Origin: Motiliproteus sp041586615
Lineage (GTDB): Bacteria; Pseudomonadota; Gammaproteobacteria; Pseudomonadales; Balneatricaceae
NCBI GenBank assembly: GCA_041586615.1
Contig: JBFGZS010000022.1
Span: 1 to 59,076, forward strand
Length of the DNA stretch: 59,076 nt
Direction: 5' to 3'
Shown here: positions 1 to 9,318 of the stretch, one piece after another
Layout of the letters: every line of letters starts with the position of its first letter
Numbering within the stretch: the stretch's first letter is position 1
The notes under the pieces: generated by a model
Told to the model about the DNA's origin: nothing
Seen by the model: the letters and a program-made list of their open reading frames with translations, nothing else
Database searches by the model: none
Made by a program: the position numbers and the translations under genes

Positions 1-3000
1 ACCAATTCACTGCTGGTGCTGTCGGTACGGCTGTTACCCGCACTGTCGGTGGCCGTGGCCACCACCTGGTAAGTTCCGGCACTCAGGGCATCGCCCTCTG
101 GGATCTGCAAGCTCCAGCTATCACCGCTGACGCTCAGGTTGCCATCACCGACGCTGTAGGTGACGCCGTTAACCAGCACGCTGGTCAGCGTGCTGTCACT
201 GCTGTCAAAGTTACCAGTGACAGTGGGCGTGGTGTCGTTGGTGGTTAACGAGGAAACCGTTGGCGCAGTCGGTGCGGTTCGATCAATGGTAAAGAGTGCT
301 GGATCTACGTCTGTTGTCGTATTGCCTGCGTCATCCGTCACTGACGCAGTCACATTTATTGTACCCGCATCCAGCGCGCCAAGATCAACCCCTGATACGG
401 TCCAGGCACCGCCACTGACAACCGCTATGGCATTGACAGAATTTGTACCGTCACTGAACGTCACCGTGACCGAATTCCCGTCTTCCACCGCGGTGACACC
501 CCCGCTTAATGAGACGCTGCTGGCCTCCGCGGCCGACAGTTGAGCATCACCGGGAGGCGTGACCGTTAGGCTTGCGGTGGTATCGAGAGTCACCGCCAAC
601 GCGGCCGATGTGACTGATTCATTGTTCGCAGCGTCGGTGACCGTTGCCGTCAAACTTTTAAGACCGTCTGCGCCAAGGTCTGACGTTGTGATCTCAACAT
701 AATCATTTGTGATATCCGTACTGCTCAGCGTCGCGCTGCCAACCAGTGTGACGCCCGCAACATAGAGCTTCACGACGTCTCCCGCTAAGGGCGCAGTCGC
801 ATCTGTTCCATTCAGGTTGACCCGGATTGTTGGTGCAACGACCTTGGTCAAGTTGTCAGTGGAAGAATCGCCACTGTCACTTGCGGCCACTAGATCTAAC
901 GACGGAGCCGCAGGTGCTGTGGAATCGGCTTGCACGGTTATTGTCAGCGTTTGGCTGTCCGTCCCGCCCTTACCATCACTGGCTTGCACGATCACCTCAT
1001 AGGACCCGGAGGATGGCACGGACGTGAAGGAGAGCTCCCCCGTCTCACTATCAATAGTGAAGCTAGCCTGTTCAGCACCACCGGTAAGGGTGTAGCTGAT
1101 GGTATCGCCGTTCGCGTCCGATCCGGTCACGGTCGTGACTGCAGTCACGCCCTGGTTCACGCTGATGGCCGCCGTATCTCCGCCACCATCGCTGGTAATG
1201 ATCGGAAATATATTGGAAAAGCTCAACGGGGGGGAAAACGCCCCCTGATCGGCAAAAGAAACGTCCATGTCATCAACTTTATCGTTATAGCCACCAATAT
1301 CGGTATTGAAGGAGTTAGATTGGGTCGAAGTCGCCAGCACAAACTGCACCGAGCTGTTTTTAGTCAATCCTGCGCCGCCATCCATGCTACTGATCAGCGC
1401 GCCACCCCCTCCCGTCAACGGCTTGCCGTTTATATCTGCGACCAACGTCGCAAAGTTAATGCTGAAACTGACAAAATAGTCAGGATTACTGTCCTGGTCG
1501 ATATCCCCGGCGCCACTGGCAAGCGAACCATCCACGTTCAGGGTCGTTTCAAAGAAAAAATCACTGCCGAAGGTCAACGCAGCGGTGGTCAAAGGATCCG
1601 TTATTGACGTTGTGTTGGGGGACGTATTCGCGTCATTACCCGCTGAATAGGTATAAACCGTATAAGCCCCATTTTTACCTTCAACCAACAGAAAAACATC
1701 CAGGTCATTATCGGCATCCACATCCATACCGACCCAGGTCTTTCCATTATATTTTCCTTTATTATCAGCACCTTCATCCTGACGAAAGCGGAACAGGACT
1801 TGATCATCCGTTGCCCCTATTGTCCCTTTATCATCATAAACCGTATAAAAACTGCCATAGGCTGTCCCGTCAGATGCAACACCGACCAGGTCAGCACCAC
1901 CTTGCGCCTGCAGATCCTGCCCGACATCAAACTTGGCGCCCTCGAGTATCACACTCCAGTCGGTTGAATGAGCACTCAGCACGTTGCTAACACTGAAATT
2001 ACTGAAACTAACCGCGTCGTTTCCTGAGTCGTCCTGAATGGCGCTGGTATCATTCCCGGCGGTCGGGTCGGTATAGCTGACCGTGACACTATCGGTGGTC
2101 GTAATCCCAGGGCTGATACCGACCACCACTTTTTTCGCATCGGCATCCACCACGACACCGGTCACCGACACCGACGCACCGTTTACTTTGATATCAAAGG
2201 CACCGGTTAGGGGGATATTGGTCGCATCCAGCGGCGAATCGTCCGTAAACTGCAGCGTCACCGCCGAACCGATAACAGAGGCAGAAGAGAGCACAGGGGG
2301 GGTTGCATCTAGGGCGAGAAGTTGTGTCAGACCGGTAATTTGCAGCGAAGCGACATCGATAGTGCCAATATGCAGCTCGAGATCCGCATCACCACCCAGC
2401 AGCGCGCTACCGGTCTTGTCAGTGGACGCGGCGACGTCCGCATCCAGTAGCGTTGCCAGACGCTGGACAAAGCGTACGCCCTCTGCGCCGTCTCCCACAT
2501 CACACCCATACAGCAGAATATCGCCCTGTTCACTTAAACTTTCGCGAATAATCTGCAACGCTGCATCATGCCCAGCCAGTGACGCCTCAGTAAGGCGGCT
2601 TCCCCCCAGCTGCATCTCTCCCTTGCTGCCATGTGCAATCACATGGACGGCATCAACGGATTCAAGAGAACCCAGCACGGAAGCGATATAATCAATGCCA
2701 TCGCCTTCTTCGGGGATAATGTAGACATCTGCGCCGGGACGCGCAAACAGCGCGGCGTCCTCTGCCAGCGCGGCGTCAATAAAAATCACTTCGCGCGTGT
2801 CCGTTTCTACGCCAATGCCTTCGCCAATTTGCACCGGATTGAGCACCCGTTCTAAATCGTCTCCTCCGGCGCGGGTATCCAATCCACTGACTAATGACAA
2901 TTTATCCAGCAGTAGATGATGCGCACCGGTAGTGGATGCACCGTCATTAAAAATTTCTATAGTGCCTTGCTGCGAGAAATAATCAGCCCAACTGGCGATG

Positions 3001-3425
3001 CTCGACCGATAGCGGCTATCGAGCGCGTCCAGATCAAGGTGCGTGCTGCCCAATCGAAGGGTCGGATCACTAAAGGAAAAAGGGACGATATCCAGGCGGG
3101 TAACTGGCTCTTCTTGCTGCGACAGCCAGTCCGTTAATTTGTCCACACCCTCTTCTTCAGGAGCAACAATCAGAACCTGTGGGCTTTGCTCGGCAATGTT
3201 CAGCTGCTCGGCTGACAATCCTCGCTGATCAACCACCGAGACATGATATTGACTTACCTGCGATTCGGAAGGTGCAGGCTCGCTTAGGAGTACGCCCGTC
3301 CGTTCCGGCTCACCGGAGTAAGACTCTTGCACATCAACAGGCGCACTATCCAACGCAGTGACCAATCCGGCAGCATCCAGCAAAACCCGGGGTTCCAGAG
3401 CCATGAACTTAAAACGGTTCGTCAC
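1..3425 (-). CDS. Giant DUF4347/Ig-repeat adhesin, N-terminal part (runs off left edge)
   Basis: An open frame of about 1140 codons runs from a GTG at 3425-3423 to the window edge, so the C-terminus is missing. The GTG has an AGGAGG six bases upstream; an ATG at 3404 is the alternative start. The N-terminus carries the LEPRVLLDAA motif typical of very large secreted or surface proteins. Residues about 78-195 look like a degenerate DUF4347 copy, and about 210-370 are a clear DUF4347 domain (VIAHGSKGEM, ILLYGCDVG, VAASTDKTG). A SwmB-type repeat follows (about 380-480), then an unassigned Asp-rich segment, a cadherin-like domain (about 745-805) and several Ig-like domains with TNDTTPTVTG motifs. 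By family knowledge these are type I-secreted, calcium-binding adhesins involved in attachment or biofilm. Secretion signal and RTX repeats would lie outside the window. The frame was translated by hand and showed no stop. Confidence 0.88.
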   Translation of the reverse strand, partial: MTNRFKFMALEPRVLLDAAGLVTALDSAPVDVQESYSGEPERTGVLLSEPAPSESQVSQYHVSVVDQRGLSAEQLNIAEQSPQVLIVAPEEEGVDKLTDWLSQQEEPVTRLDIVPFSFSDPTLRLGSTHLDLDALDSRYRSSIASWADYFSQQGTIEIFNDGASTTGAHHLLLDKLSLVSGLDTRAGGDDLERVLNPVQIGEGIGVETDTREVIFIDAALAEDAALFARPGADVYIIPEEGDGIDYIASVLGSLESVDAVHVIAHGSKGEMQLGGSRLTEASLAGHDAALQIIRESLSEQGDILLYGCDVGDGAEGVRFVQRLATLLDADVAASTDKTGSALLGGDADLELHIGTIDVASLQITGLTQLLALDATPPVLSSASVIGSAVTLQFTDDSPLDATNIPLTGAFDIKVNGASVSVTGVVVDADAKKVVVGISPGITTTDSVTVSYTDPTAGNDTSAIQDDSGNDAVSFSNFSVSNVLSAHSTDWSVILEGAKFDVGQDLQAQGGADLVGVASDGTAYGSFYTVYDDKGTIGATDDQVLFRFRQDEGADNKGKYNGKTWVGMDVDADNDLDVFLLVEGKNGAYTVYTYSAGNDANTSPNTTSITDPLTTAALTFGSDFFFETTLNVDGSLASGAGDIDQDSNPDYFVSFSINFATLVADINGKPLTGGGGALISSMDGGAGLTKNSSVQFVLATSTQSNSFNTDIGGYNDKVDDMDVSFADQGAFSPPLSFSNIFPIITSDGGGDTAAISVNQGVTAVTTVTGSDANGDTISYTLTGGAEQASFTIDSETGELSFTSVPSSGSYEVIVQASDGKGGTDSQTLTITVQADSTAPAAPSLDLVAASDSGDSSTDNLTKVVAPTIRVNLNGTDATAPLAGDVVKLYVAGVTLVGSATLSSTDITNDYVEITTSDLGADGLKSLTATVTDAANNESVTSAALAVTLDTTASLTVTPPGDAQLSAAEASSVSLSGGVTAVEDGNSVTVTFSDGTNSVNAIAVVSGGAWTVSGVDLGALDAGTINVTASVTDDAGNTTTDVDPALFTIDRTAPTAPTVSSLTTNDTTPTVTGNFDSSDSTLTSVLVNGVTYSVGDGNLSVSGDSWSLQIPEGDALSAGTYQVVATATDSAGNSRTDSTSSEL

Positions 3426-3542
3426 TTGCTTCCTCCTGAAATGTATCGCCAGCTACTGGCTGCACACGTACTTTGCATGTTTTCTTATTCGTAACCAGCG
3501 CTATCGGCACCGATAGAGAGACCTTAACTGGCGAACGGGCTT

Positions 3543-3704
3543 ATTAAGGAGGCAGCTTAATACCGAGCAAAAAATGTCGCCTTAATAGGCGGTTCATGGA
3601 TGAACCGCCGTGGCGTAAAGCCACGTGAGACAAGGACGGACCTGCGCCGGCCTTGTCGTCATCAAAAGACCGAATGGATCGGTATTTTGATGCCAGGTTA
3701 ATAG
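3543..3704 (+). repeat. Five-hairpin dispersed repeat, full copy 1
   Basis: A 162-bp copy of the dispersed family described in the findings. In order it holds stem 1 (3543-3554 with TGTCGCCTTAAT at its 3' arm), a perfect 10-bp stem 2 (GGCGGTTCAT, GG, ATGAACCGCC), stem 3 (CGTGGC, GTAAA, GCCACG), stem 4 (GACAAGG with CCTTGTC) and stem 5 (ATCAAAA with TTTTGAT). It ends GGTTAATAG. It lies about 120 bp upstream of the giant adhesin start, in the gap between divergent genes. Confidence 0.9.
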
Positions 3705-3934
3705 TCCTGCGTATAACACGAACGCAATAACGCAGGACTAGAGTCTAGTCGGAGAAATAAGGAAGATATTCAGATATTGATCGCAAAGACCAGTACGGTG
3801 ATACAAATCAAAACCCAGCCGGGCATTATTTGATCTGCATCAAAGCCCTATCAATTAGCCTGAAAAAAAACCTTAGCTTTAGAGGGGTAAAAGTGAGGCC
3901 AACCTAACGCCTTGATTGACAGTAATGACCGCTC

Positions 3935-4096
3935 GCAGCCTGTCGGACGTTACCGGTCGTAGCGAGGAGAAGACCGATGTGAGACAGCTTTCGAACTATT
4001 TTTAGGCAAAAGTGATTCTATTTGACGATAAAAAGCGTGAAGAACGGCCAAATTCAGCTTTCCCGCAGTAGATCCGTGCTAAGTCCGACAAACTGC
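3935..4096. mobile_element. Insertion-sequence remnant or MITE-like element with inverted ends
   Basis: The left end (GCAGCCTGTCGGACGTTA, 3935-3952) is inverted relative to the right end (TAAGTCCGACAAACTGC, 4080-4096), with about 125 bp between. The region around the right end recurs at 33904-33943 with about five mismatches over 40 bp. No transposase frame lies inside. The paired ends suggest an internally deleted insertion sequence or MITE. The family is not identified from sequence alone. The rest of the 3426-4274 gap shows one structured repeat (3543-3704) and no gene. Confidence 0.55.
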
Positions 4097-4274
4097 TAGA
4101 TCAGCTCTTGCAAAGCAGGCCAATCCAGAAACAACCCTAATTGACTCCCTCGGCCTACAATGCAGACAGATCTCTACGCATAAATTCAGCATCTATACTG
4201 GCGGAACAGCGCGATGTACCATACCGAATATTTCAGACAGCTAAGACTCCCCCTGCCACGGACAAGTAACGCTC

Positions 4275-4814
4275 ATGAGTAGATCCACAAACTTTGGTCA
4301 GCTTCATCTGGTCGGAAAAATATCCCTCTGGTTCAGCATGGTTGCCGTCATCGGTTTGATAGCAGCGATTTTTCTGGCAGGAACACCGCAAGCGAGCTAC
4401 GCCGACTCGATCCAAAGCCTGTCTCTCACTAAAAAAAATCTGCCGTTCATCATGCTTATCGGCGGGCTACTACTCGCCGCAGGCACCGGATTCACGACCT
4501 GGTTAATTACTCTCTACAGCACCTTTCGCGTTGCCGGGCCGTTGTATCGCTTCCAAAAAAATCTCGAAACGGGTATTCATACCGGCAATGTTCCGCGGGT
4601 CAGAATCCGTAACAAGGATCACTTGCAACAAGAATCGCTGTTGCTCGAAAGCACGGCGGCAACAACCGAAGTACGCCTAGCAGACTTGAACAACCAGATA
4701 ATAGCGACAATCGATCTTCTGGCCTCAGAATCACCGTATAACGAACAAGCGCTGAACGCACGTCTTGCGCTATTAAGATCTCAGTTAGCCAAAGTCCGCT
4801 ACGATGAGCACTAA
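4275..4814 (+). CDS. Two-helix membrane protein with HAMP-like tail, next to a multihaem cytochrome
   Basis: 179 residues. A first membrane helix (about residues 15-37) is followed by a short, probably periplasmic loop. A second helix (about 53-78) leads into a charged, helical cytoplasmic tail starting TFRVAGPLYRF, which resembles a HAMP linker as in chemoreceptors and sensor kinases. There is no output domain. The ATG overlaps no other gene. The 3' end overlaps the heptahaem cytochrome gene by 11 bp, so the two are almost surely co-transcribed and translationally coupled. It could anchor or sense the state of the cytochrome. That role is inferred; the protein family is not recognised. Confidence 0.75.
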   Translation: MSRSTNFGQLHLVGKISLWFSMVAVIGLIAAIFLAGTPQASYADSIQSLSLTKKNLPFIMLIGGLLLAAGTGFTTWLITLYSTFRVAGPLYRFQKNLETGIHTGNVPRVRIRNKDHLQQESLLLESTAATTEVRLADLNNQIIATIDLLASESPYNEQALNARLALLRSQLAKVRYDEH

Positions 4815-5652
4815 GCGCCTCCTTGCCCACACCAACCGTCAAAAGGTCTATTATTACCTGCTATTACCCCTGTTACTGGTCCTCCTACTCGGCACGGCTT
4901 TAAACGCCGGTAATGGGCGCGCACCTCTGCTCGATGCGCCCTGCGACACCTGTCATTTGGCCGGCGACCTGACCGATAAGGACAATGCCTATCTATTAGC
5001 CAGCGATGAACCTCAACTGTGCGAAGGCTGCCACCCGGACGCTACTCGGGCGAGCCATCCCGTGGGCGTGCAACCCCGTACAACAGTAGCGGCGGCTCTA
5101 CCGCTGGACTGGAAAAATGAACTGACCTGCAGCACCTGCCATATCATCCACCCGACGCAACCTAGAAGCCTGCACGACAACGCACCCGGTCACGGCCAGC
5201 TGCGCGTAGACACTCGAGGGGCCGCATTTTGTACCTATTGCCATTCCCAGGACTTTTTCGATCAAATGGCCGACGGCGGGGGATCTTTAGTGCTTTCAGG
5301 CCACCTGGATGCCGGTGGCCGCTTAGAGGAGATGGGGGTTGATCCGTTCTCGCGGCAATGCATGACCTGTCACGATGACAAAGGAGATTCCATCGGTGCA
5401 CCGGTCCGTATCGGCCGCGGCAATATCGTCCGCCATAATTCCGGTAATACCAATCATCCTATTGGCACTGACTACCGCCAGGCCGCTACATTCGGCGGTT
5501 ACCGCCCTATTGAAATGCTTGCCGCAGACATCGAACTCCCTAACGACCTGCTCAGCTGTATCTCCTGCCACCAGGGGTATAGCAGCAATCACGGCGCACT
5601 CGTTACGACCCGACAAGGCTCTGATCTTTGCTTCCAGTGTCATGACTTGTAA
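4804..5652 (+). CDS. Seven-haem periplasmic c-type cytochrome
   Basis: 282 residues with an N-terminal hydrophobic segment (about 14-33) acting as a signal peptide or anchor. It has seven CxxCH haem-attachment motifs in order: CDTCH, CEGCH, CSTCH, CTYCH, CMTCH, CISCH, CFQCH. Extra histidines (HP, HPIG, SNHG) could be distal ligands giving bis-His haems, as in cytochrome c3 or doubled-CXXCH families. It should sit in the periplasm and carry electrons at low potential. It is the middle gene of a three-gene cluster between two HAMP-like membrane proteins. No catalytic domain or quinol dehydrogenase partner is visible, so donor and acceptor are unknown. Confidence 0.9.
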   Translation: MSTKRLLAHTNRQKVYYYLLLPLLLVLLLGTALNAGNGRAPLLDAPCDTCHLAGDLTDKDNAYLLASDEPQLCEGCHPDATRASHPVGVQPRTTVAAALPLDWKNELTCSTCHIIHPTQPRSLHDNAPGHGQLRVDTRGAAFCTYCHSQDFFDQMADGGGSLVLSGHLDAGGRLEEMGVDPFSRQCMTCHDDKGDSIGAPVRIGRGNIVRHNSGNTNHPIGTDYRQAATFGGYRPIEMLAADIELPNDLLSCISCHQGYSSNHGALVTTRQGSDLCFQCHDL

Positions 5653-5697
5653 CAGGCCTGTCATTCAATCTCGTTTAACCCTGTAGAGAATCCAACC

Positions 5698-6252
5698 ATG
5701 AATCAGATCAACGCCCGTCATCGTCACCTGATCGACCATAAGCTACAGGGCGTACTGCTGGCAGCACTGGTTGTGCTTGAATGTACGCTGTTAATAAGCG
5801 GTGTTATCTACCTTTACGTTCAATTCAACGCGCATATCGATGCCAACCTGTACATCATTCACCGGCAATCACAACAGGAACTGCTGCCATTACTCCTTAA
5901 GGAGTTGGGATTGGTCATCCTGGTCATGGCGGCCATTAACACCCTATGCCTAATTATTGCGCATAAACTCTGGGTCCGGCATATCACACGCGTTATCGGA
6001 GAGTTCACGTTAAGACTGCAGCGAATTAACGATGCCGATTTTCGAGCCCTACCCGGCGAACACCCCTTACGCCATGACCTACTCCTTCGGCTAGAGCAAT
6101 GGCGTAAACAACTTTCTGAGCGCTACAGAGACATTCATCGAGTTCTTGACAACCATGACGTTGCTCCCGGGCAAGCCTGGCAAGAACCGCAGATCCGAGC
6201 ACTCAAGGAACAGTTAACCGCTCTCTCTCACCCACCGTCTCACAACGATTAA
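5698..6252 (+). CDS. Second HAMP-like two-helix membrane protein of the cytochrome cluster
   Basis: 184 residues, 45 bp after the heptahaem cytochrome. Membrane helices lie at about residues 18-43 and 63-88. Between them is a short periplasmic loop beginning NAHIDANLY. The second helix runs into a HAMP-like cytoplasmic tail (TRVIGEFTLRLQRINDADF) and a long helical end. Like the first gene of the cluster it has a receptor-like transmembrane layout with no kinase, cyclase or methyl-accepting output domain. The two membrane proteins could form a complex on either side of the cytochrome. Function is inferred only from layout. Confidence 0.75.
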   Translation: MNQINARHRHLIDHKLQGVLLAALVVLECTLLISGVIYLYVQFNAHIDANLYIIHRQSQQELLPLLLKELGLVILVMAAINTLCLIIAHKLWVRHITRVIGEFTLRLQRINDADFRALPGEHPLRHDLLLRLEQWRKQLSERYRDIHRVLDNHDVAPGQAWQEPQIRALKEQLTALSHPPSHND

Positions 6253-6483
6253 TCTGATGGAGAAATAGGCATCCACACTTACCTACCAAAAGAGCATAAA
6301 ACCACTTGAATCCTATAAGCCAGCAAATAACGCTGCTTAAAATAAAAAACACAGCTACTTTATCTATAAAAAAAGACAATTCAGAATCATCATCCTGCGC
6401 CAAATCATAGAATATTCCGCTGATTTTCAACTGCCGGCCCGCGACGGCCGCTTCTTTCAATTGTCAGATCAGAGTAGTCCGTT

Positions 6484-7740
6484 ATGAATATTATTGTCCT
6501 TGGCAGTGGTGTTGTCGGTGTAACCAGTGCTTACTACCTGGCACAACAGGGTCACGAAGTGACGGTCATCGATCGCCAAGCCCAGCCCGCATTGGAAACC
6601 AGCTTTGCCAACGCCGGTCAGATCTCCCCCGGCTATTCCGCGCCTTGGGCAGCACCGGGTATCCCGATGAAAGCCGTAAAGTGGCTGATGCAGCAGCACG
6701 CGCCCCTGAAGATCCAGCCGATGATCGATGCCACCATGTGGACATGGATGGTGAAAATGCTCGCGAACTGCACCGAGGGCAAATATGCGGTCAATAAGGA
6801 GCGCATGATGCGTCTGGCCGAGTACAGCCGGGATTGTTTTATCGATCTTCGCAGCGAAACCGGGGTCAACTACGACGACCGCACCCAGGGTACCCTGCAG
6901 TTATTCCGGACCCAGAAACAAGTGGCCGACGCCGCCAAAGATATCGAGGTGCTCGAGCGGTGCAATGTTCCGTATCAACAACTCGACACCGCCGGCTGCG
7001 TTGACGTCGAACCCGCACTCGGCCGTGTGCGTGAAAAGATTGTCGGTGGCCTGCGTTTGCCTGGTGACGAAACCGGCGACTGCTTTATCTTTACCCAGAA
7101 GCTGGCCGACATGACCAAGGCGATGGGCGTCACCTACAAGATGAATACCCACGTGCTGGGCATCCTGACCGATGGTGACAAAATTACCGGCATTAAAACC
7201 AGCGCCGGCGTTAAAACCGCCGATGCTTACGTGGTTGCCCTCGGCAGCTACACCACGCCGCTGCTGGATAAAGTGGGTGTGCGCTTACCAATCTTCCCGG
7301 TCAAAGGTTATTCACTCACGGTACCCATCACCAACCCGGAAGCCGCACCGATCTCTACGGTCATGGATGAAACCTACAAAGTTGCCATGACCCGCTTTGA
7401 CGACCGTATCCGCGTTGCCGGCACCGCCGAACTGGCTGCCTTCAACGATGAGCTGCTCGATCAGCGCCGCGCCACCGTGTCGATGGTCGTGAAGGACATC
7501 TTCCCCGATGGCGGTGATATCGAACAGGCGGAATTCTGGACCGGTCTGCGCCCCATGACCCCGGATGGTACGCCCGTGGTCGGAGCAACTCGTTACCCGA
7601 ACCTGTACACCAACAGCGGCCACGGCACGCTGGGGTGGACGATGTCCTGCGGCTCCAGCCAACTGCTGGCCGATATCATTTCGCAGCGTAAACCGGGGAT
7701 CGATCCGACAGGGCTTGACGTCAGCCGCTACGGGGCCTGA
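6484..7740 (+). CDS. dadA: D-amino acid dehydrogenase small subunit
   Basis: 418 residues, a usual length for DadA. The N-terminus has the FAD dinucleotide-binding motif VLGSGVVGVTSAYYLA followed by an acidic strand end (VTVIDRQ). The C-terminus has GLRPMTPDGTPVVG and GHGTLGWTMSCGS, typical of DAO-family oxidoreductases. It oxidises D-alanine and other D-amino acids to 2-oxo acids, passing electrons to the respiratory chain at the inner membrane. Alanine racemase follows on the same strand 196 bp downstream, so the pair gives L-alanine catabolism through D-alanine. The start is set by the ATG at 6484. Confidence 0.95.
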   Translation: MNIIVLGSGVVGVTSAYYLAQQGHEVTVIDRQAQPALETSFANAGQISPGYSAPWAAPGIPMKAVKWLMQQHAPLKIQPMIDATMWTWMVKMLANCTEGKYAVNKERMMRLAEYSRDCFIDLRSETGVNYDDRTQGTLQLFRTQKQVADAAKDIEVLERCNVPYQQLDTAGCVDVEPALGRVREKIVGGLRLPGDETGDCFIFTQKLADMTKAMGVTYKMNTHVLGILTDGDKITGIKTSAGVKTADAYVVALGSYTTPLLDKVGVRLPIFPVKGYSLTVPITNPEAAPISTVMDETYKVAMTRFDDRIRVAGTAELAAFNDELLDQRRATVSMVVKDIFPDGGDIEQAEFWTGLRPMTPDGTPVVGATRYPNLYTNSGHGTLGWTMSCGSSQLLADIISQRKPGIDPTGLDVSRYGA

Positions 7741-7936
7741 GCCAAAACGCCGCCATCACACCAACCGAGTCAATCGAGGTCTCAGCAGTATGGATATTCA
7801 ACGCTTGAGACCAAGATCCGCATAAAGCGTGCTGGTTGTTTTATTCACGATAACCGTCTTTTTCGGTAATATCTGAGGATCTGCCTGCCGAAACAGCCGC
7901 AGAAAGATCCCACTGAACGATAAGTAGGAGTCCCCG

Positions 7937-9019
7937 ATGGGCCGTGCGGCCAAAGCCAGCATCAATCTGGATGCTATTCGCCATAATTACCAGCTAGCCA
8001 AGCAGCTGGCGCCCGGCACCCGTGCCGTCGCCATCGTGAAAGCCGATGCGTACGGCCACGGCGCCATTGCCGTGGCCCGAGCACTCGCACCGATCGCGGA
8101 CGCCTTTGGTGTGGCCTGCCTGGAAGAAGCCATCAGCCTGCGTGAAGCCGGCATTGATCATCGGCTGCTGCTGCTCGAAGGCTTCTTCTGCGCCGACGAA
8201 CTGGAAACAATTGACCGCTTGCGGCTGGATACCGTTATCCACAGCCTGCACCAGTTGGATCAGCTCGAACAGGCCCGTTTTGAGCAACCGATTCGGGTCT
8301 GGCTTAAACTCGATACAGGCATGCACCGCGTTGGCCTGAATCCCACCGATTTTACCGCCGCCTACCAGCGCCTGCTCGATAACGCTCAGGTCGATGACGT
8401 TGTTCTGATGAGTCATTTTTCCCGCGCCGACGAGAGCGACGACGCCCCCACCCGCGACCAAATCACGCTGTTTAGGCAGACCACCGAAGGCCTGACGGCA
8501 CCGGTCAGCTTGGCCAACTCGCCGGCCATACTCTCCTGCCCCGCTAGTCACGGCGACTGGATTCGTCCCGGCATGATGCTCTACGGGGCATCTCCGCTGG
8601 AGACACCCAACGCGAACAGTCAGCAGTTGCAGCCCGCCATGACCCTCTCTTCCGAGCTTATCGCGATCCGCGACCTGCAAGCCGGCGACCCGGTGGGCTA
8701 CGGCACCCGGTTTCGCTGCACGCACCCGACACGCGTCGGTGTGGTCGCCATGGGCTACGGCGATGGCTTCTCGCGGCACGCTACAAACGGCACGCCCGTG
8801 CTGGTGAACGGGCAGCGCTGCCCGCTGATTGGGCGCGTATCCATGGATATGCTGACCGTCGATATTACCAACCTGCCCGAGGCGAAGATTGGCGATCCGG
8901 TCGTATTTTGGGGCGAACAACTCCCCGTGGAAGAGGTTGCGCGAGGCTGTGACAGTATTCCCTACGCGTTGGTGACGACACTGACCCGCCGGATACCGCG
9001 TGAATATACTGGTGACTAA
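7937..9019 (+). CDS. alr: Alanine racemase (catabolic type by context)
   Basis: 360 residues. The PLP lysine is in AIVKADAYGHG near residue 35. GLNPTDF, SHFSRADE and MGYGDGFSRH are in the expected order, including the catalytic tyrosine region near residue 255. It interconverts L- and D-alanine in the cytoplasm. A GTAGGAG ribosome site lies just before the ATG. Being downstream of dadA suggests the DadX role (feeding the dehydrogenase), although a sole racemase would also supply cell-wall D-alanine. A half copy of the dispersed repeat starts 12 bp after its stop. The long minus-strand frame across it is a shadow. Confidence 0.95.
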   Translation: MGRAAKASINLDAIRHNYQLAKQLAPGTRAVAIVKADAYGHGAIAVARALAPIADAFGVACLEEAISLREAGIDHRLLLLEGFFCADELETIDRLRLDTVIHSLHQLDQLEQARFEQPIRVWLKLDTGMHRVGLNPTDFTAAYQRLLDNAQVDDVVLMSHFSRADESDDAPTRDQITLFRQTTEGLTAPVSLANSPAILSCPASHGDWIRPGMMLYGASPLETPNANSQQLQPAMTLSSELIAIRDLQAGDPVGYGTRFRCTHPTRVGVVAMGYGDGFSRHATNGTPVLVNGQRCPLIGRVSMDMLTVDITNLPEAKIGDPVVFWGEQLPVEEVARGCDSIPYALVTTLTRRIPREYTGD

Positions 9020-9031
9020 AATGACTAACCT

Positions 9032-9115
9032 GCCGTGGCTTTATGCCACGGCGATTCATCCATAAACCGCCGATCCAGGCGGCATTTTTTGCTCGGCATG
9101 ACCTGCCGTCTTAAT
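9032..9115 (-). repeat. Five-hairpin repeat, 84-bp half copy (stems 1-3)
   Basis: Read on the minus strand this matches the first half of the dispersed repeat and stops exactly after hairpin 3, whose stem here is extended (CCGTGGC, ATAAA, GCCACGG). Stem 2 (GGCGGTTTAT against ATGAATCGCC) still pairs using G-T wobbles. It lies 12 bp after the alr stop and could affect the 3' end of that transcript. Confidence 0.85.
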
Positions 9116-9133
9116 AAATACACGATAAGGGTG

Positions 9134-9161
9134 TTGACTACGGGCCGTATTTGTATATAAT
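9134..9161 (+). promoter_or_regulatory. Sigma-70-type promoter of the cold-shock gene
   Basis: TTGACT (9134-9139) and TATAAT (9156-9161) are separated by 16 bp. Transcription would start near 9168, leaving a leader of about 150 nt before the cold-shock ATG at 9319. Long structured leaders are a known feature of cspA-type genes, where they work in temperature-dependent translation. Confidence 0.7.
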
Positions 9162-9318
9162 TTAACCAGCTTGAAAGTACATCTTAATATTTATGCACTC
9201 CTTTTCGATCTCCTATCTTTAGCAGTTCGTTCCGTTTTTCATAAGTAATATCTCTGCTTCCAATCAAACGGGTCTTATCAAAGGCCGCAATTACTCTTGA
9301 ATAAACAGGATACAAAAT

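Noticed and set aside
930..1607. 225-codon plus-strand frame inside the adhesin
   Set aside because: The minus strand has a continuous frame with clear cadherin and Ig-like motifs; the plus-strand product has no recognisable features.
7994..8920. 308-codon minus-strand frame across alr
   Set aside because: Shadow of a GC-rich coding region; alr on the plus strand has all catalytic motifs.
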